From contig JASHNW010000018.1 of NCBI GenBank assembly GCA_030041435.1, positions 47,143 through 111,142 on the forward strand: a DNA stretch of 64,000 bases. The letters run 5' to 3'. Below, one piece after another: positions 18,742 through 27,031 of this stretch. A program made the position numbers and the translations under genes. Position 1 is the first letter of the stretch; every line of letters starts with the position of its first letter. A model generated the notes under the pieces. That model did no database searches, was not told where the DNA came from, and saw only the letters and a program-made list of their open reading frames with translations. The stretch is from Acidobacteriaceae bacterium. GTDB lineage: Bacteria > Acidobacteriota > Terriglobia > Terriglobales > Acidobacteriaceae.

Positions 18742-19194
18742 TTATTCCCCAATATCCTCATTCCAGATTTCGGGATGCTCCCGGATGAACCCCGCCATCA
18801 GATCCACGCACTCCTGCGCATCCAGGTCGATCACCTCAACTCCCAGCTCGCGCAGCCACGCAATCCCGCCCTGGAATGTCCGGCTCTCGCCCACCACCAC
18901 CCGGCGAAACCCGAACTGACGGATCAGCCCGCTGCAGTACCAGCACGGCGCCAGCGTCGTCACCATGATCAGGTCGCGATACGACCGCTGTCGTCCCGCG
19001 TTGCGAAACGCATCCGTCTCGCCATGCGCCGAAGGATCGCCGTGCTGCACGCGCCGGTTGTGTCCCGCGCCCACCAGCTTGCCCTCGCGCGTAAAGATCG
19101 CCGCGCCGATGGGAATGCCGCCCTCGGCCCGCCCTGCGCGCGCCTCGCCGATCGCCACCGCCAGCAGCGTCTGTGGATTGAAATCGCCGGCCAT
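18742..19194 (-). CDS. Cytosine deaminase, fungal (Fcy1) type
   Basis: A zinc-dependent CDA-fold deaminase of 150 residues. HGETDAF provides the His ligand and catalytic Glu, and APCWYCSG the two Cys ligands. The remaining sequence follows yeast cytosine deaminase rather than TadA or CDD: GGIPIGAA, GAGHNRRVQHGDP, VVVGES and a C-terminus ending WNEDIGE (WFEDIGE in yeast). It should convert cytosine to uracil for pyrimidine salvage. ATG 19194 is preferred over the in-frame TTG 9 nt upstream. The upstream 129 bp are shared with a divergent small gene. Confidence 0.8.
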   Translation of the reverse strand: MAGDFNPQTLLAVAIGEARAGRAEGGIPIGAAIFTREGKLVGAGHNRRVQHGDPSAHGETDAFRNAGRQRSYRDLIMVTTLAPCWYCSGLIRQFGFRRVVVGESRTFQGGIAWLRELGVEVIDLDAQECVDLMAGFIREHPEIWNEDIGE

Positions 19195-19323
19195 CGGGTC
19201 CAAAATAGCAGGTCCACGGGATCAGAGCGTCCGCGGGCGCACAGGGCACCGAAAAGCATCGTCTTCTCGCCTCGCGCGCATCTATCTCCGTCGCGGCTCA
19301 ATCCGATCATCCGGGAGGGAACC

Positions 19324-19506
19324 ATGAAAGGGAAAGACGCAGACGTTCAAAAGGGCGCCATCGAGGACACTCCGCCCGATCTCTCCCACCCCGGAGAATC
19401 CCACAACCGCCTCGCCAACCAGCTCCCGCACCGCGAGACCGACGAGGATATCAAGGACCATGACTCCGACTTCCCCGAGCCCGGCTCCAACCCCGAACAC
19501 TCCTGA
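19324..19506 (+). CDS. Small hydrophilic, probably disordered protein
   Basis: A 60-residue protein starting MKGKDADVQKG, rich in Asp, Glu, Pro, His and Asn and with no hydrophobic core; it looks intrinsically disordered and acidic. The evidence that it is expressed is the strong ribosome binding site GGGAGG with a 5-nt spacer before the ATG. I do not recognise the family. Segments such as LSHPGESHNRLANQLPHR look too specific to be random, but no function can be given. Confidence 0.55.
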   Translation: MKGKDADVQKGAIEDTPPDLSHPGESHNRLANQLPHRETDEDIKDHDSDFPEPGSNPEHS

Positions 19507-19540
19507 CCCCATCGCCGCCCACAGCTCCCCTGGCTTTGTG

Positions 19541-19603
19541 CAGCGCCCCGTGCCCGTGCCCTGAGCTCTGGTCCCTGCGCCCTGCTCCCTGTACCCTGCT
19601 GCT
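19541..19603. repeat. Degenerate CCCTG tandem words before maf
   Basis: A run of imperfect repeats built on (G)NNCCCTG (CGTGCCCTGAGCTCTGGTCC, then CTGCGCCCTGCTCCCTG and TACCCTG) filling the gap in front of the maf start codon. Related in style to the other border repeats in this window. Confidence 0.5.
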
Positions 19604-20254
19604 ATGCTCGTCCTCGCCTCAGCCTCGCCGCGCCGCAGCGACTTGCTGGCGCAGGCCGGCTACGAGTTCCGCGTTCTCCCCGCGGAAATCTGCGAAGACC
19701 TGCAGCCCGGCGAGCAACCCATCCCCTACGTTCTTCGCGTAGCGCGTGAAAAGGCCGGGGCCGTCGCCGCCTCGCCCGCATACCAAACCCTCGCCGCCGC
19801 CCACCCCGAAGAATCCGCCCTCATTCTCGCCGCCGACACCACCGTCGTTGCGCCCAACGGCGACATCCTCGCCAAGCCCGAAAATGATGCTGATGCCGCC
19901 CGCATGCTCCGCCTGCTCTCCGGCGCGACGCACCAGGTCATCACCGGAGTGGCTCTGCTTGAGCCCGCACACGCCAACGCCCCCGCCATGCCGGCCGAAG
20001 TCGCAGCGGAAGTCACGCATGTGACCGTCGCCCATCTCTCCGACCACGACATCGCCGGCTACATCTCCACCGGCGAACCCCGCGGCAAAGCGGGAGCCTA
20101 TGCCATCCAGGGCCGCTTCGCCCGCTTCGTCCCCCGCATTCACGGCTGCTATTTCAATGTTGTTGGATTGCCGCTGTCTCTGGTGTCCGCCATGATCGAA
20201 GCGGCACAGCAGCGGCACAGCGTCGAAGCCGCCACTCAGTCGACCCTGTTCTAG
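19604..20254 (+). CDS. maf: Maf-family nucleoside triphosphate pyrophosphatase
   Basis: House-cleaning enzyme that hydrolyses non-canonical or modified nucleotides (dTTP/UTP or m7GTP class) to the monophosphate. The N-terminal motif LVLASASPRRSDLLAQAG is diagnostic, followed by REKAGAVA, LAADTTVV and the C-terminal GKAGAYAIQGRFA and GCYFNVVGLPLSL. At 216 residues it is normal length, with a small insert of ~15 residues (HANAPAMPAEV) after the central motif. Its stop codon overlaps the stop of the convergent small gene in the palindrome CTAG at 20251-20254. Confidence 0.93.
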   Translation: MLVLASASPRRSDLLAQAGYEFRVLPAEICEDLQPGEQPIPYVLRVAREKAGAVAASPAYQTLAAAHPEESALILAADTTVVAPNGDILAKPENDADAARMLRLLSGATHQVITGVALLEPAHANAPAMPAEVAAEVTHVTVAHLSDHDIAGYISTGEPRGKAGAYAIQGRFARFVPRIHGCYFNVVGLPLSLVSAMIEAAQQRHSVEAATQSTLF

Positions 20255-20403
20255 CTGGCCTTCGGCTGCGCTTCGTCCTTGGGTTCGCGTGCCCCAATGG
20301 GGTGTTCCTCGATCGGCGGCGCTTCCGGCGGGCCCTGCAGCACCAGTCCCAGAACGATCACCAGCGCCACCACCAGCAAACCGAATTCCATCAGCTTCAG
20401 CAT
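20251..20403 (-). CDS. Small single-pass membrane protein
   Basis: A 50-residue protein: one N-terminal transmembrane helix (residues ~5-24, FGLLVVALVIVLGLVLQG) followed by a Pro/Glu-rich tail. No family recognised. The ATG at 20403 has GAGGG upstream; an earlier in-frame ATG at 20457 is less likely because the added residues are Arg-rich and lack a ribosome binding site. It converges with maf, sharing the CTAG stop palindrome. Confidence 0.5.
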   Translation of the reverse strand: MLKLMEFGLLVVALVIVLGLVLQGPPEAPPIEEHPIGAREPKDEAQPKAS

Positions 20404-20489
20404 CGGAACGCCCTCGAGCGGCCCTCGCCGCCTCCGCTTAAACGCATCTGCGCGCACGTATCACGCCGCGGAAATCGCCTTATCCCGCA

Positions 20490-21695
20490 TCAACTCGTCC
20501 GTATCATCTCCGCCAGCAACGCAGTTCTCGGAACTAAATCCTTCAGCACCACTGACTCATGAGATGCATGCGCGCCCTCGCCGACCGCACCCATCCCGTC
20601 TAACGTAGGGACGCCCAGCGCCGCCGTAAAGTTCCCGTCCGATCCTCCGCCGGTCGCCGCTTCAGTCAACACAAACCCCATCTGCTCCGCCAAAGTCGCG
20701 GCGCGCCGAAACAATGCCACCGTTCCCCGGCTCCGCTCCATCGGCGGCCGATTCATCCCACCGGTTACTTCGAGGACGCATCCCCGGTCTCGAACGCGCA
20801 GTCCCCGCATCCGCCTTCCGATCCGCGCCGCGTCCTTCGCGCGCGCAATCCGCACGTCGATCTCCGCCTCCGCCTCGGCCGCCACCACATTCGTCCGCGT
20901 GCCCCCTCGTACCACCCCGGCGTTCACCGTCAGCCCGCGTTCCAGCTCCGTAAAGCCGCGCACCTTTTCCATCTGATAGGCCAGTTCGTAGACCGCGCTG
21001 TGCCCCCGCTCGAAGTCCACCCCCGCATGGCTCGCCACGCCCTGCACCCGCAGCTTGTAATCGCCCACCCCCTTGCGCGCTGTCTTGTACGCGCCTTCCA
21101 GCCCCTGCGCCGGCTCCAGGACAAAAACCGCCGCGCATTCCTGCGCCAGCTTTTCCGTAATCGGACGCGACACCGTGCTCCCCACCTCCTCATCGCTGTT
21201 CAGCAGGAACACCACCGGCCTGCGCAATTCGCCGCATTCCTTCAGCGCCTCGATCGCGGTCAACCCCATCGACACTCCAGCCTTCATGTCCAGCGTTCCC
21301 GGGCCCCACGCCCGCCCCTCTGCGATCCGGAACGGCATATTCCGCAGCGTCCCCAGCGGCCAAACCGTGTCCAGATGCCCCAGCAGCAGCAGCGGCCCGC
21401 GTCCATCCCGCTCGCTCCCTCCCTGCCTGGAATTCCGGCCGCTCCGTTGGGCGGAGAATCGCAGTTCCAGCACGTCCCCAAACGCCCGCTGCCGATGCCG
21501 CATCACCCACGCCCCCAGGGCCGCTCCCATCTCCGCCGCTTCCGCCACGCACCGATTCACCGCCGCCTTGTCGTCGCTGGGCGACTCCGTTTCGACCAGT
21601 TTTTGCATCCGATCCACGAGGGAGGCTTCCAGCCGGGCGACCGCCTCCAGCATCCCATTTTGTGCGTAAGTTGCTGAATGAGTGACTCTTACCAT
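20490..21695 (-). CDS. M20-family metallopeptidase, glutamate carboxypeptidase-like
   Basis: A di-zinc aminoacylase/carboxypeptidase of about 401 residues resembling carboxypeptidase G2. Visible: LLGHLDTVWPLG (first zinc His and Asp), GPGTLDMKAGVSMG (bridging Asp), LNSDEEVGS (catalytic Glu and ligand Glu), VLEPAQG, a dimerisation-domain His in GVASHAGVD, and a late His in GAHASHES. No signal peptide, so cytoplasmic. The start is uncertain: ATG 21695 has no good ribosome binding site and an ATG at 21653 (MLEAVARLE) is equally possible. It diverges from lpxC. Confidence 0.85.
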   Translation of the reverse strand: MVRVTHSATYAQNGMLEAVARLEASLVDRMQKLVETESPSDDKAAVNRCVAEAAEMGAALGAWVMRHRQRAFGDVLELRFSAQRSGRNSRQGGSERDGRGPLLLLGHLDTVWPLGTLRNMPFRIAEGRAWGPGTLDMKAGVSMGLTAIEALKECGELRRPVVFLLNSDEEVGSTVSRPITEKLAQECAAVFVLEPAQGLEGAYKTARKGVGDYKLRVQGVASHAGVDFERGHSAVYELAYQMEKVRGFTELERGLTVNAGVVRGGTRTNVVAAEAEAEIDVRIARAKDAARIGRRMRGLRVRDRGCVLEVTGGMNRPPMERSRGTVALFRRAATLAEQMGFVLTEAATGGGSDGNFTAALGVPTLDGMGAVGEGAHASHESVVLKDLVPRTALLAEMIRTS

Positions 21696-21809
21696 CGAGG
21701 GTAACCATCCTGAGTACTGTGACTTTCGAGAGGTCAAGTGTGGCAATCTTACAACACCGCAACTTTGTCTTTTCAGGTTTAGTCTATGTCTTCCTAAGCA
21801 GGAGAGCGC

Positions 21810-22727
21810 TTGGCCGACTCGTCGCATCTGGAAAACACGATCTCCTCCCCGATTGAGTTCGCCGGCGTTGGACTCCACAGCGGCGCCGCTGTCCGCATGA
21901 CGCTGCTGCCCGCGCCTGCCGGCTGTGGCGTGGTCTTCCGCCGCACCGACCTCGACGGCTTCGAAATCTCCGCCATCGGCCGCAACGTCGCCAAAGTCAG
22001 CTACGCTACCAGCCTCATGCGCCAGGGCGTCCTCATCTCTACCACAGAACATTTACTCTCTGCCCTGCTCGGCATGGGCGTCGATAACCTCATCGTCGAG
22101 CTCGACAACCTCGAACTCCCCATCCTCGACGGCAGCGCTCTTCCCTACATTCAGGCCTTCCGCCGTGTCGGCCTCAAAACACAGCGCCGCCGCCGCGAAT
22201 ATCTGCGCATCCTCAAGAGCGTCGAAGTGCGCGAGGGCGACAAGTTTATCGGCGTCTATCCCGGCGAGGGTTACTCCGTCTCCTACAGTATTGACTTCCC
22301 AACCCCCATCGGCCGCCAGGGATACATGGTCGACCTGGCCACCGATGCCTACGAGCGCGAAATCGCCCCCGCCCGCACCTTCGGTTTCCGCGAAGATGAG
22401 CAGAAGCTCCGCGATATGGGCCTCATCCGCGGCGCAACGGAGAAGAGCGTCATCGTCCTCACCCGCGACGGCGTCCAGAATGGCCCTCTCCGCTTCCACG
22501 ACGAGTTCGTTCGCCACAAGGTCCTCGACCTCATCGGCGACCTGGCCCTCGCCGGCCATCACATCCTCGGCCACATCGTTGCCGAGCGCGCCGGACACGC
22601 CATGCACACCGCGCTCGTCTCCCGCCTGCTCCGCGACCGTTCCGCCTGGCAGTTAGTCACCCTCGGCGCCGAACGTCCGCGCACCAAAACCGCCCCGGCA
22701 GCATCCCCCACCCTCGTCACCGCATAA
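21810..22727 (+). CDS. lpxC: UDP-3-O-acyl-N-acetylglucosamine deacetylase
   Basis: Committed step of lipid A synthesis, which places the organism among lipopolysaccharide-bearing Gram-negative bacteria. The 305-residue protein shows TTEHLLSALLGMGVDN (first zinc His, H81), ILDGSALPY, and HDEFVRHKVLDLIGDLAL with the second His and the Asp ligand, then GHHILGHIVAERAGH with the catalytic His. The start is TTG: AGGAGAG sits 3 nt upstream and residues 2 onward align with LpxC N-termini (LENTISSPIEFAGVGLHSG). The 114-bp gap upstream is a divergent promoter region. Confidence 0.95.
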   Translation: MADSSHLENTISSPIEFAGVGLHSGAAVRMTLLPAPAGCGVVFRRTDLDGFEISAIGRNVAKVSYATSLMRQGVLISTTEHLLSALLGMGVDNLIVELDNLELPILDGSALPYIQAFRRVGLKTQRRRREYLRILKSVEVREGDKFIGVYPGEGYSVSYSIDFPTPIGRQGYMVDLATDAYEREIAPARTFGFREDEQKLRDMGLIRGATEKSVIVLTRDGVQNGPLRFHDEFVRHKVLDLIGDLALAGHHILGHIVAERAGHAMHTALVSRLLRDRSAWQLVTLGAERPRTKTAPAASPTLVTA

Positions 22728-22882
22728 GTGCCTCGAAACCGCTTCGATCGTCGGGATCTGCGCAAACACCGACTCCTGCATGCTCACGACAGCTTCCGCG
22801 GGATATCGAGTAGTCGGGCAGGCTGATCCGCAAACCGCCGCAGGGAATCGCCACTGCCCGGCATACGTGCTAATCTGCCGCG

Positions 22883-23698
22883 GTGAAATCCATCACCGCT
22901 AAGCCGCACTCCCCCGCTCTGGCCGCGCTCGTCAAGTCGTTCCATTACCACGAGACGGACCTTCCCTTTGCGCTGGAGCGCATCATGCCGAACGGCCAGG
23001 CGCACCTCATGGTGAACCTTGGCGAAAACGAGTTCCGCACCTACGATCCCGCATGCGCCGCACGCCTCCAGTGCCATACCGCCGCCGTGCTTTCCGGCCC
23101 GCGGGCTCAACCCGCCATCCTCGACACCCGAGAGCAGCGCCTTCTCGTCGCCGTGGAGTTCCGTCTCGGCGCAGCCGGCCAATTCTTCCCTCTCCCCATG
23201 TCTGAGGTCGCGAATCGGACCGTTTCGCTCGAAGACCTGTGGGCCCGCGACGGCGCTCTGCTGCGCGAAAGGCTGCTCGATGCGCCCACGCCCGCGCTGC
23301 AATTCCGCCTCCTCGAAGAAGCTCTGCTCCGCCATCTCCAGCACGGCCCCGGCTTCGATCCCGCCATCCGTTATGCCATCTCCGCCCTCGAAGCCGGCCT
23401 GTCCGTTGCGCAGGTGGCGGATCGCCTCGGCCAGTCGTCCCGAACCTTCACTCGCCGATTCTCGGCGCAGGTCGGCATCACGCCTCGTCGCTTTGCCCGC
23501 GTCCGCCGCCTGCAGCGGGTCCTGCGCGCCGCGCGTCGCTCCCCCTCCCCCGACTGGTCAGCGCTGGCTGCCGAACACGGTTACACCGATCAGCCGCACC
23601 TGGTCCACGACTTCCGCGACCTCGCCGGCATCACCCCGTCCGCCTACAAGCCCCACTCGCCGCGGCGCAACAATCATGTCCCCATCGCCGCCGCCTGA
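22883..23698 (+). CDS. AraC-family transcriptional regulator
   Basis: A 271-residue regulator with an N-terminal ligand domain of the type often annotated DUF6597 (residues ~8-130, including RIMPNGQAHLMVNLG) and a C-terminal AraC DNA-binding domain with two helix-turn-helix motifs (LSVAQVADRLGQSSRTFTRR and SALAAEHGYTDQPHLVHDFR, then GITPSAYK). The start is GTG with no clear ribosome binding site. It lies 83 bp upstream of a two-domain VOC protein on the same strand, a common pairing, and probably regulates it. Confidence 0.88.
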   Translation: MKSITAKPHSPALAALVKSFHYHETDLPFALERIMPNGQAHLMVNLGENEFRTYDPACAARLQCHTAAVLSGPRAQPAILDTREQRLLVAVEFRLGAAGQFFPLPMSEVANRTVSLEDLWARDGALLRERLLDAPTPALQFRLLEEALLRHLQHGPGFDPAIRYAISALEAGLSVAQVADRLGQSSRTFTRRFSAQVGITPRRFARVRRLQRVLRAARRSPSPDWSALAAEHGYTDQPHLVHDFRDLAGITPSAYKPHSPRRNNHVPIAAA

Positions 23699-23780
23699 CG
23701 CTTTTTTACAATACAGCCCGCCGCCGCCTTCGCTATCGTAGAGGTCTGTCGGCGCATCCTCTTCAAGGTAGACACAACCT

Positions 23781-24626
23781 GTGATCTCCAACCGCTCCGT
23801 ACCCACAAACACGGTCCTGCCGCACGTGATGGTTCGCGACCTGAACGAGGCCATTCCCTGGCTCACCAATGCCTTCGGCTTCGTCGAACACTACCGCTAC
23901 GGCGACCCGCTCAGCGGCGCGCAAATGCGGGCCGGCAACGCCTGGATCATGCTGAAGCAGGCTCCTCGCTCCCACGCGACTCCACGGGAGCTCGGCTTCG
24001 GGACGCAGAGCCTCACCATCTTCATCGAGGACCTCGAAGCGCACTACGCGCATGCACAAGCCGCCGGCGTCACCCTCCTTGAAGACCTTCACGAAACCGT
24101 CTACGGCGAACTGCAATACGCCGCGCAGGATCTCGACGACCACCACTGGCTCTTCTCCCGCCACGCCCGCGACCTCGATCCCATCCAGTGGGGCGCCACA
24201 GTGGCCCACCCCGCCATCCTCACGCCGCAAATCTCACCTATGCTGGCCGTCAGCGACGCCATCGCCGCCATCGCATTCTACAAATCCGCTTTCGATGCCG
24301 AAATCCTCTGGCAACTCGGCGACTCCGAGCACACCGTCGCCGGCCTTTCCGTGCGTGGCGCCCGGTTCTTCCTCGCCACGGAGTCGCCTTCTTTCGGCAC
24401 GCGCGGCCCGGCTGCTGCCGGATGCACCACCGTTCGCATCGAACTCTTCGTTCACAATCCGGAAGCCGCACAGCGCCAGGCCCTTGACGCGGGAGCAAGT
24501 CTCCACAGCCCGGTCACCGAGCACAGCTATCCCATGACCGGCCCGCAGCCCATCCGGCGCATGCTGCAGGGCGCCGTCATCGATCCCTTCGGCCACATGT
24601 GGCTCATCGGAAAAATTCTCGAGTAG
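23781..24626 (+). CDS. Two-domain VOC (glyoxalase/bleomycin-resistance fold) protein
   Basis: 281 residues made of two vicinal-oxygen-chelate modules (about 10-133 and 150-281). The first reads LPHVMVRDLNEAIPWLTNAFGFVEHYR, shaped like glyoxalase/antibiotic-binding proteins, and the second MLAVSDAIAAIAFYKSAFDAEILWQL, resembling PhnB-type proteins and ending DPFGHMWLIGKI. Substrate and metal are unknown. GTG start without a strong ribosome binding site. The AraC gene upstream is its likely regulator and a small membrane protein gene follows after 18 bp. Confidence 0.85.
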   Translation: MISNRSVPTNTVLPHVMVRDLNEAIPWLTNAFGFVEHYRYGDPLSGAQMRAGNAWIMLKQAPRSHATPRELGFGTQSLTIFIEDLEAHYAHAQAAGVTLLEDLHETVYGELQYAAQDLDDHHWLFSRHARDLDPIQWGATVAHPAILTPQISPMLAVSDAIAAIAFYKSAFDAEILWQLGDSEHTVAGLSVRGARFFLATESPSFGTRGPAAAGCTTVRIELFVHNPEAAQRQALDAGASLHSPVTEHSYPMTGPQPIRRMLQGAVIDPFGHMWLIGKILE

Positions 24627-24644
24627 CGCCCTGGAACTCCGCCC

Positions 24645-25001
24645 ATGAACAAGCGTCCGCTCACCATCACCCTCCTCAGCTGGCTGTTCATCGCGGTTGG
24701 CACGGCCGAATTCGTCTATCGCGTCGCCGCGATCCACATTCATGCGCCCTTTCACGTGGAAGACGTCCTCCTCCCTCTCCTCGAAGCCGCCCTCGTCGTC
24801 GCCGGCGTGTTCATGCTGCGTGGCTGCAACTGGGCTCGATGGCTCGCGCTAGCGTGGCTCGCCTTCCACGTCGCGATCAGCTTCCTCAACGGATGGCAGA
24901 CAGTGCTGGTGCACGGCCTCATCTTTGCCCTGATTGCCTATGGCCTCTTCCGCGCCGATGCGCGCGCCTGGTTTCGCGCTCGGCCAGCCACCGGCGCCTG
25001 A
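24645..25001 (+). CDS. Small integral membrane protein
   Basis: 118 residues with about four transmembrane helices (near 8-28, 40-58, 64-84 and 88-103) and a basic C-terminal tail. No family recognised with confidence. It follows the VOC gene by 18 bp on the same strand and may be co-transcribed with it. It converges with the long leftward operon 21 bp away. Confidence 0.65.
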   Translation: MNKRPLTITLLSWLFIAVGTAEFVYRVAAIHIHAPFHVEDVLLPLLEAALVVAGVFMLRGCNWARWLALAWLAFHVAISFLNGWQTVLVHGLIFALIAYGLFRADARAWFRARPATGA

Positions 25002-25022
25002 ATCGCTCCGGCCGCCAGCCGC

Positions 25023-27026
25023 CTACCGCATCGGCTCTCCGGTCTGCGCGAAGCGAACTCCCGCCAGTGTCGTGCCCGACGCCAGCACCGCGCGCAACCG
25101 CTCCGGATTGTTCCCGCTCGTCCGAGCCGCCGCAGCCAGCAATCGCACCGCTGCAGCAGCACCGCTTCCCGCCGGCAGCCGGAAGATCCACGGCACATTC
25201 GTCGACGTCAGCGCCGTGTCGTTCGCCAGCGCCACCACCGGCACAAAGAATTTGAGCGAAAGCTGCTCCGCCAGGTGCGCCGCGTCCCGATCGAGCGCGA
25301 CGATCGCCAGCGCCTGTCCGTCTTCGAGCGCATGCACCAACTGTGTCGTCGCCGCGCCCCAGTTCTGGTCGCTGGTCACCGCCACTGCGTTCCACTGCGC
25401 CGCGCCCAGCGCTGCGCGCAGGTCCGGCTGCTGCGCCACCTGATCCGCATACGGCCCAAAAATCACGATCCGCGCCGCGCCCGCAATGTCCGCCTCATGC
25501 GGGCCCGCGTAGCCCACCCCATCCTCGCCCACGCGGGCATACGGCTGTGCGACTGCTGGGTTGGCGGCGTGGGCCGCACCTTCAGCGCCGTCCGCGCCGG
25601 CTTGTCCGACGTTCTCCCTGCGCGAAAGAGTCGCCACCCGATACGTAATCTTCCCGTCCCGCACCGTGCCCAGAAACATCGGGCTCACGTTCTTGTTCAG
25701 CGGATCGAACACCATAGGCCCCGTCACGCCGTCGTATTGGTATACCTGATCGAGCGCGTCCTGGATGCGCGCCCGATTCAGCCCTGCGCGGCAAATTGAC
25801 TCGAGCAGCACATTCATCGCGTCGTAAGCCAGCGCCGCAAACGGCTCCGGCTTCTCCTGAAAGCGCGCCTCGTATCGCTGGTTGAACGCGAGCCATCGCG
25901 GGTCGCTCCGCGTCGGATCGTACGGAAAAACCGCCTCGAACCCTTCCGCCGCCGGCCCCGCTTCCTGCAGCAGCTCGTCGCCCAGCGTCCGGTAACTGCC
26001 GAACACGCGCTGCTTCATGCCCAGCTCGCGCGTCTGTTTCAGAATCCCCGCAGCCTGCGCCTCATCGGCCCACACCACAATGGCGTCGGCGCGCGAGTCC
26101 TGAATGATGCGCAACGCGCGACGGAAATCCGTATCTCCCGGCATGAATTTCTGTTCGATCACTACAGGATGCCCCAACCGCCGCGCTGCATCGCGGAACT
26201 TAATCACACCGAGGCGCCCATAGCGGTTGTTCACCCGCAGCAGCGCCGCGCGCTTCAGCCCCAGCTCCGTGAAAATCCGCCGCGCCAGCGTGTAGCACTG
26301 CACCCGGTCATCCTGAATATCGGTGAAGTACCACGGAATGTATGTTTCCGGTATGGTCGGGTCGGTCGAAGCCGAGTTGACGATGGGGATCTCCGCCTTC
26401 AGCGCCACGCGCAATACGATGTGCGTGGTTTCGGAGCTGATGCTGCCGAAGATCGCCCAGTCCTGGTCGTCGTAGACCATCTTTACCGATTCGTTCGAGG
26501 CCGAACCCCAGATCTGCGAATCCGTCGGCCGATCCGGCCCGTACTCCGCGCCCCGCTGCCAGTTGTTGTAGTCGTCGTGCACCATCAGACGGAAGGGCTT
26601 GCCGCCGTAGCCGCCGCGCGCGTTGGCCTCATCCACGGCCATCTGCGCGCCGTTGAGCATGCGCAGCCCAAAGACCTGATCGGCCTGCTTCGCGACCGGC
26701 CCGATAAATCCGATCCGGACCTCGCTCACATCCTTCGCATCAGGAACGTCTCGCGCCGCTCCGCTGTAAAGGTTCGGGTGCGTGTAGTTCACGTCGTAGG
26801 GCTGCGAAAATTTCGCGTAGGGCTGCAGGTCCTTCGGCTCCCCGGCATAGGGTGCGACGATCCGGTCCGGTTGCGGCCCCGGCGGATGCGCCCCACACGC
26901 ACACCCTGCGCCTGGAACCCGCGCGCCCGGTCCGGCGGGCAAGCCTGCGGTCTGCGCCCGCACCGATACGCACGCCGCCAGCAACAGGGCTGCGAACGCT
27001 CCTGCCATGAATCTGTCGCGCACCAT
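25023..27026 (-). CDS. Periplasmic ABC-type substrate-binding protein with two lobed modules
   Basis: A 667-residue exported receptor. A signal peptide (MVRDRFMAGAFAALLLAACVSVRA) precedes a Cys/Gly/Pro-rich linker and a complete branched-chain-amino-acid-type binding module (about 100-470; IGFIGPVAKQADQVFGLRMLNGAQMAVDE through FAALAYDAMNVLLE). A second, shorter Rossmann-like module fills the C-terminus (about 500-660; IVIFGPYADQVAQQ, ALAIVALDRDAAHLAEQL). No ABC permease or ATPase lies nearby, so it may act as a sensor or scaffold rather than feed a transporter. GGAG precedes the ATG, which starts 5 bp after the RidA stop. Last gene of the eight-gene operon. Confidence 0.82.
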   Translation of the reverse strand: MVRDRFMAGAFAALLLAACVSVRAQTAGLPAGPGARVPGAGCACGAHPPGPQPDRIVAPYAGEPKDLQPYAKFSQPYDVNYTHPNLYSGAARDVPDAKDVSEVRIGFIGPVAKQADQVFGLRMLNGAQMAVDEANARGGYGGKPFRLMVHDDYNNWQRGAEYGPDRPTDSQIWGSASNESVKMVYDDQDWAIFGSISSETTHIVLRVALKAEIPIVNSASTDPTIPETYIPWYFTDIQDDRVQCYTLARRIFTELGLKRAALLRVNNRYGRLGVIKFRDAARRLGHPVVIEQKFMPGDTDFRRALRIIQDSRADAIVVWADEAQAAGILKQTRELGMKQRVFGSYRTLGDELLQEAGPAAEGFEAVFPYDPTRSDPRWLAFNQRYEARFQEKPEPFAALAYDAMNVLLESICRAGLNRARIQDALDQVYQYDGVTGPMVFDPLNKNVSPMFLGTVRDGKITYRVATLSRRENVGQAGADGAEGAAHAANPAVAQPYARVGEDGVGYAGPHEADIAGAARIVIFGPYADQVAQQPDLRAALGAAQWNAVAVTSDQNWGAATTQLVHALEDGQALAIVALDRDAAHLAEQLSLKFFVPVVALANDTALTSTNVPWIFRLPAGSGAAAAVRLLAAAARTSGNNPERLRAVLASGTTLAGVRFAQTGEPMR

Positions 27027-27031
27027 CGCCG

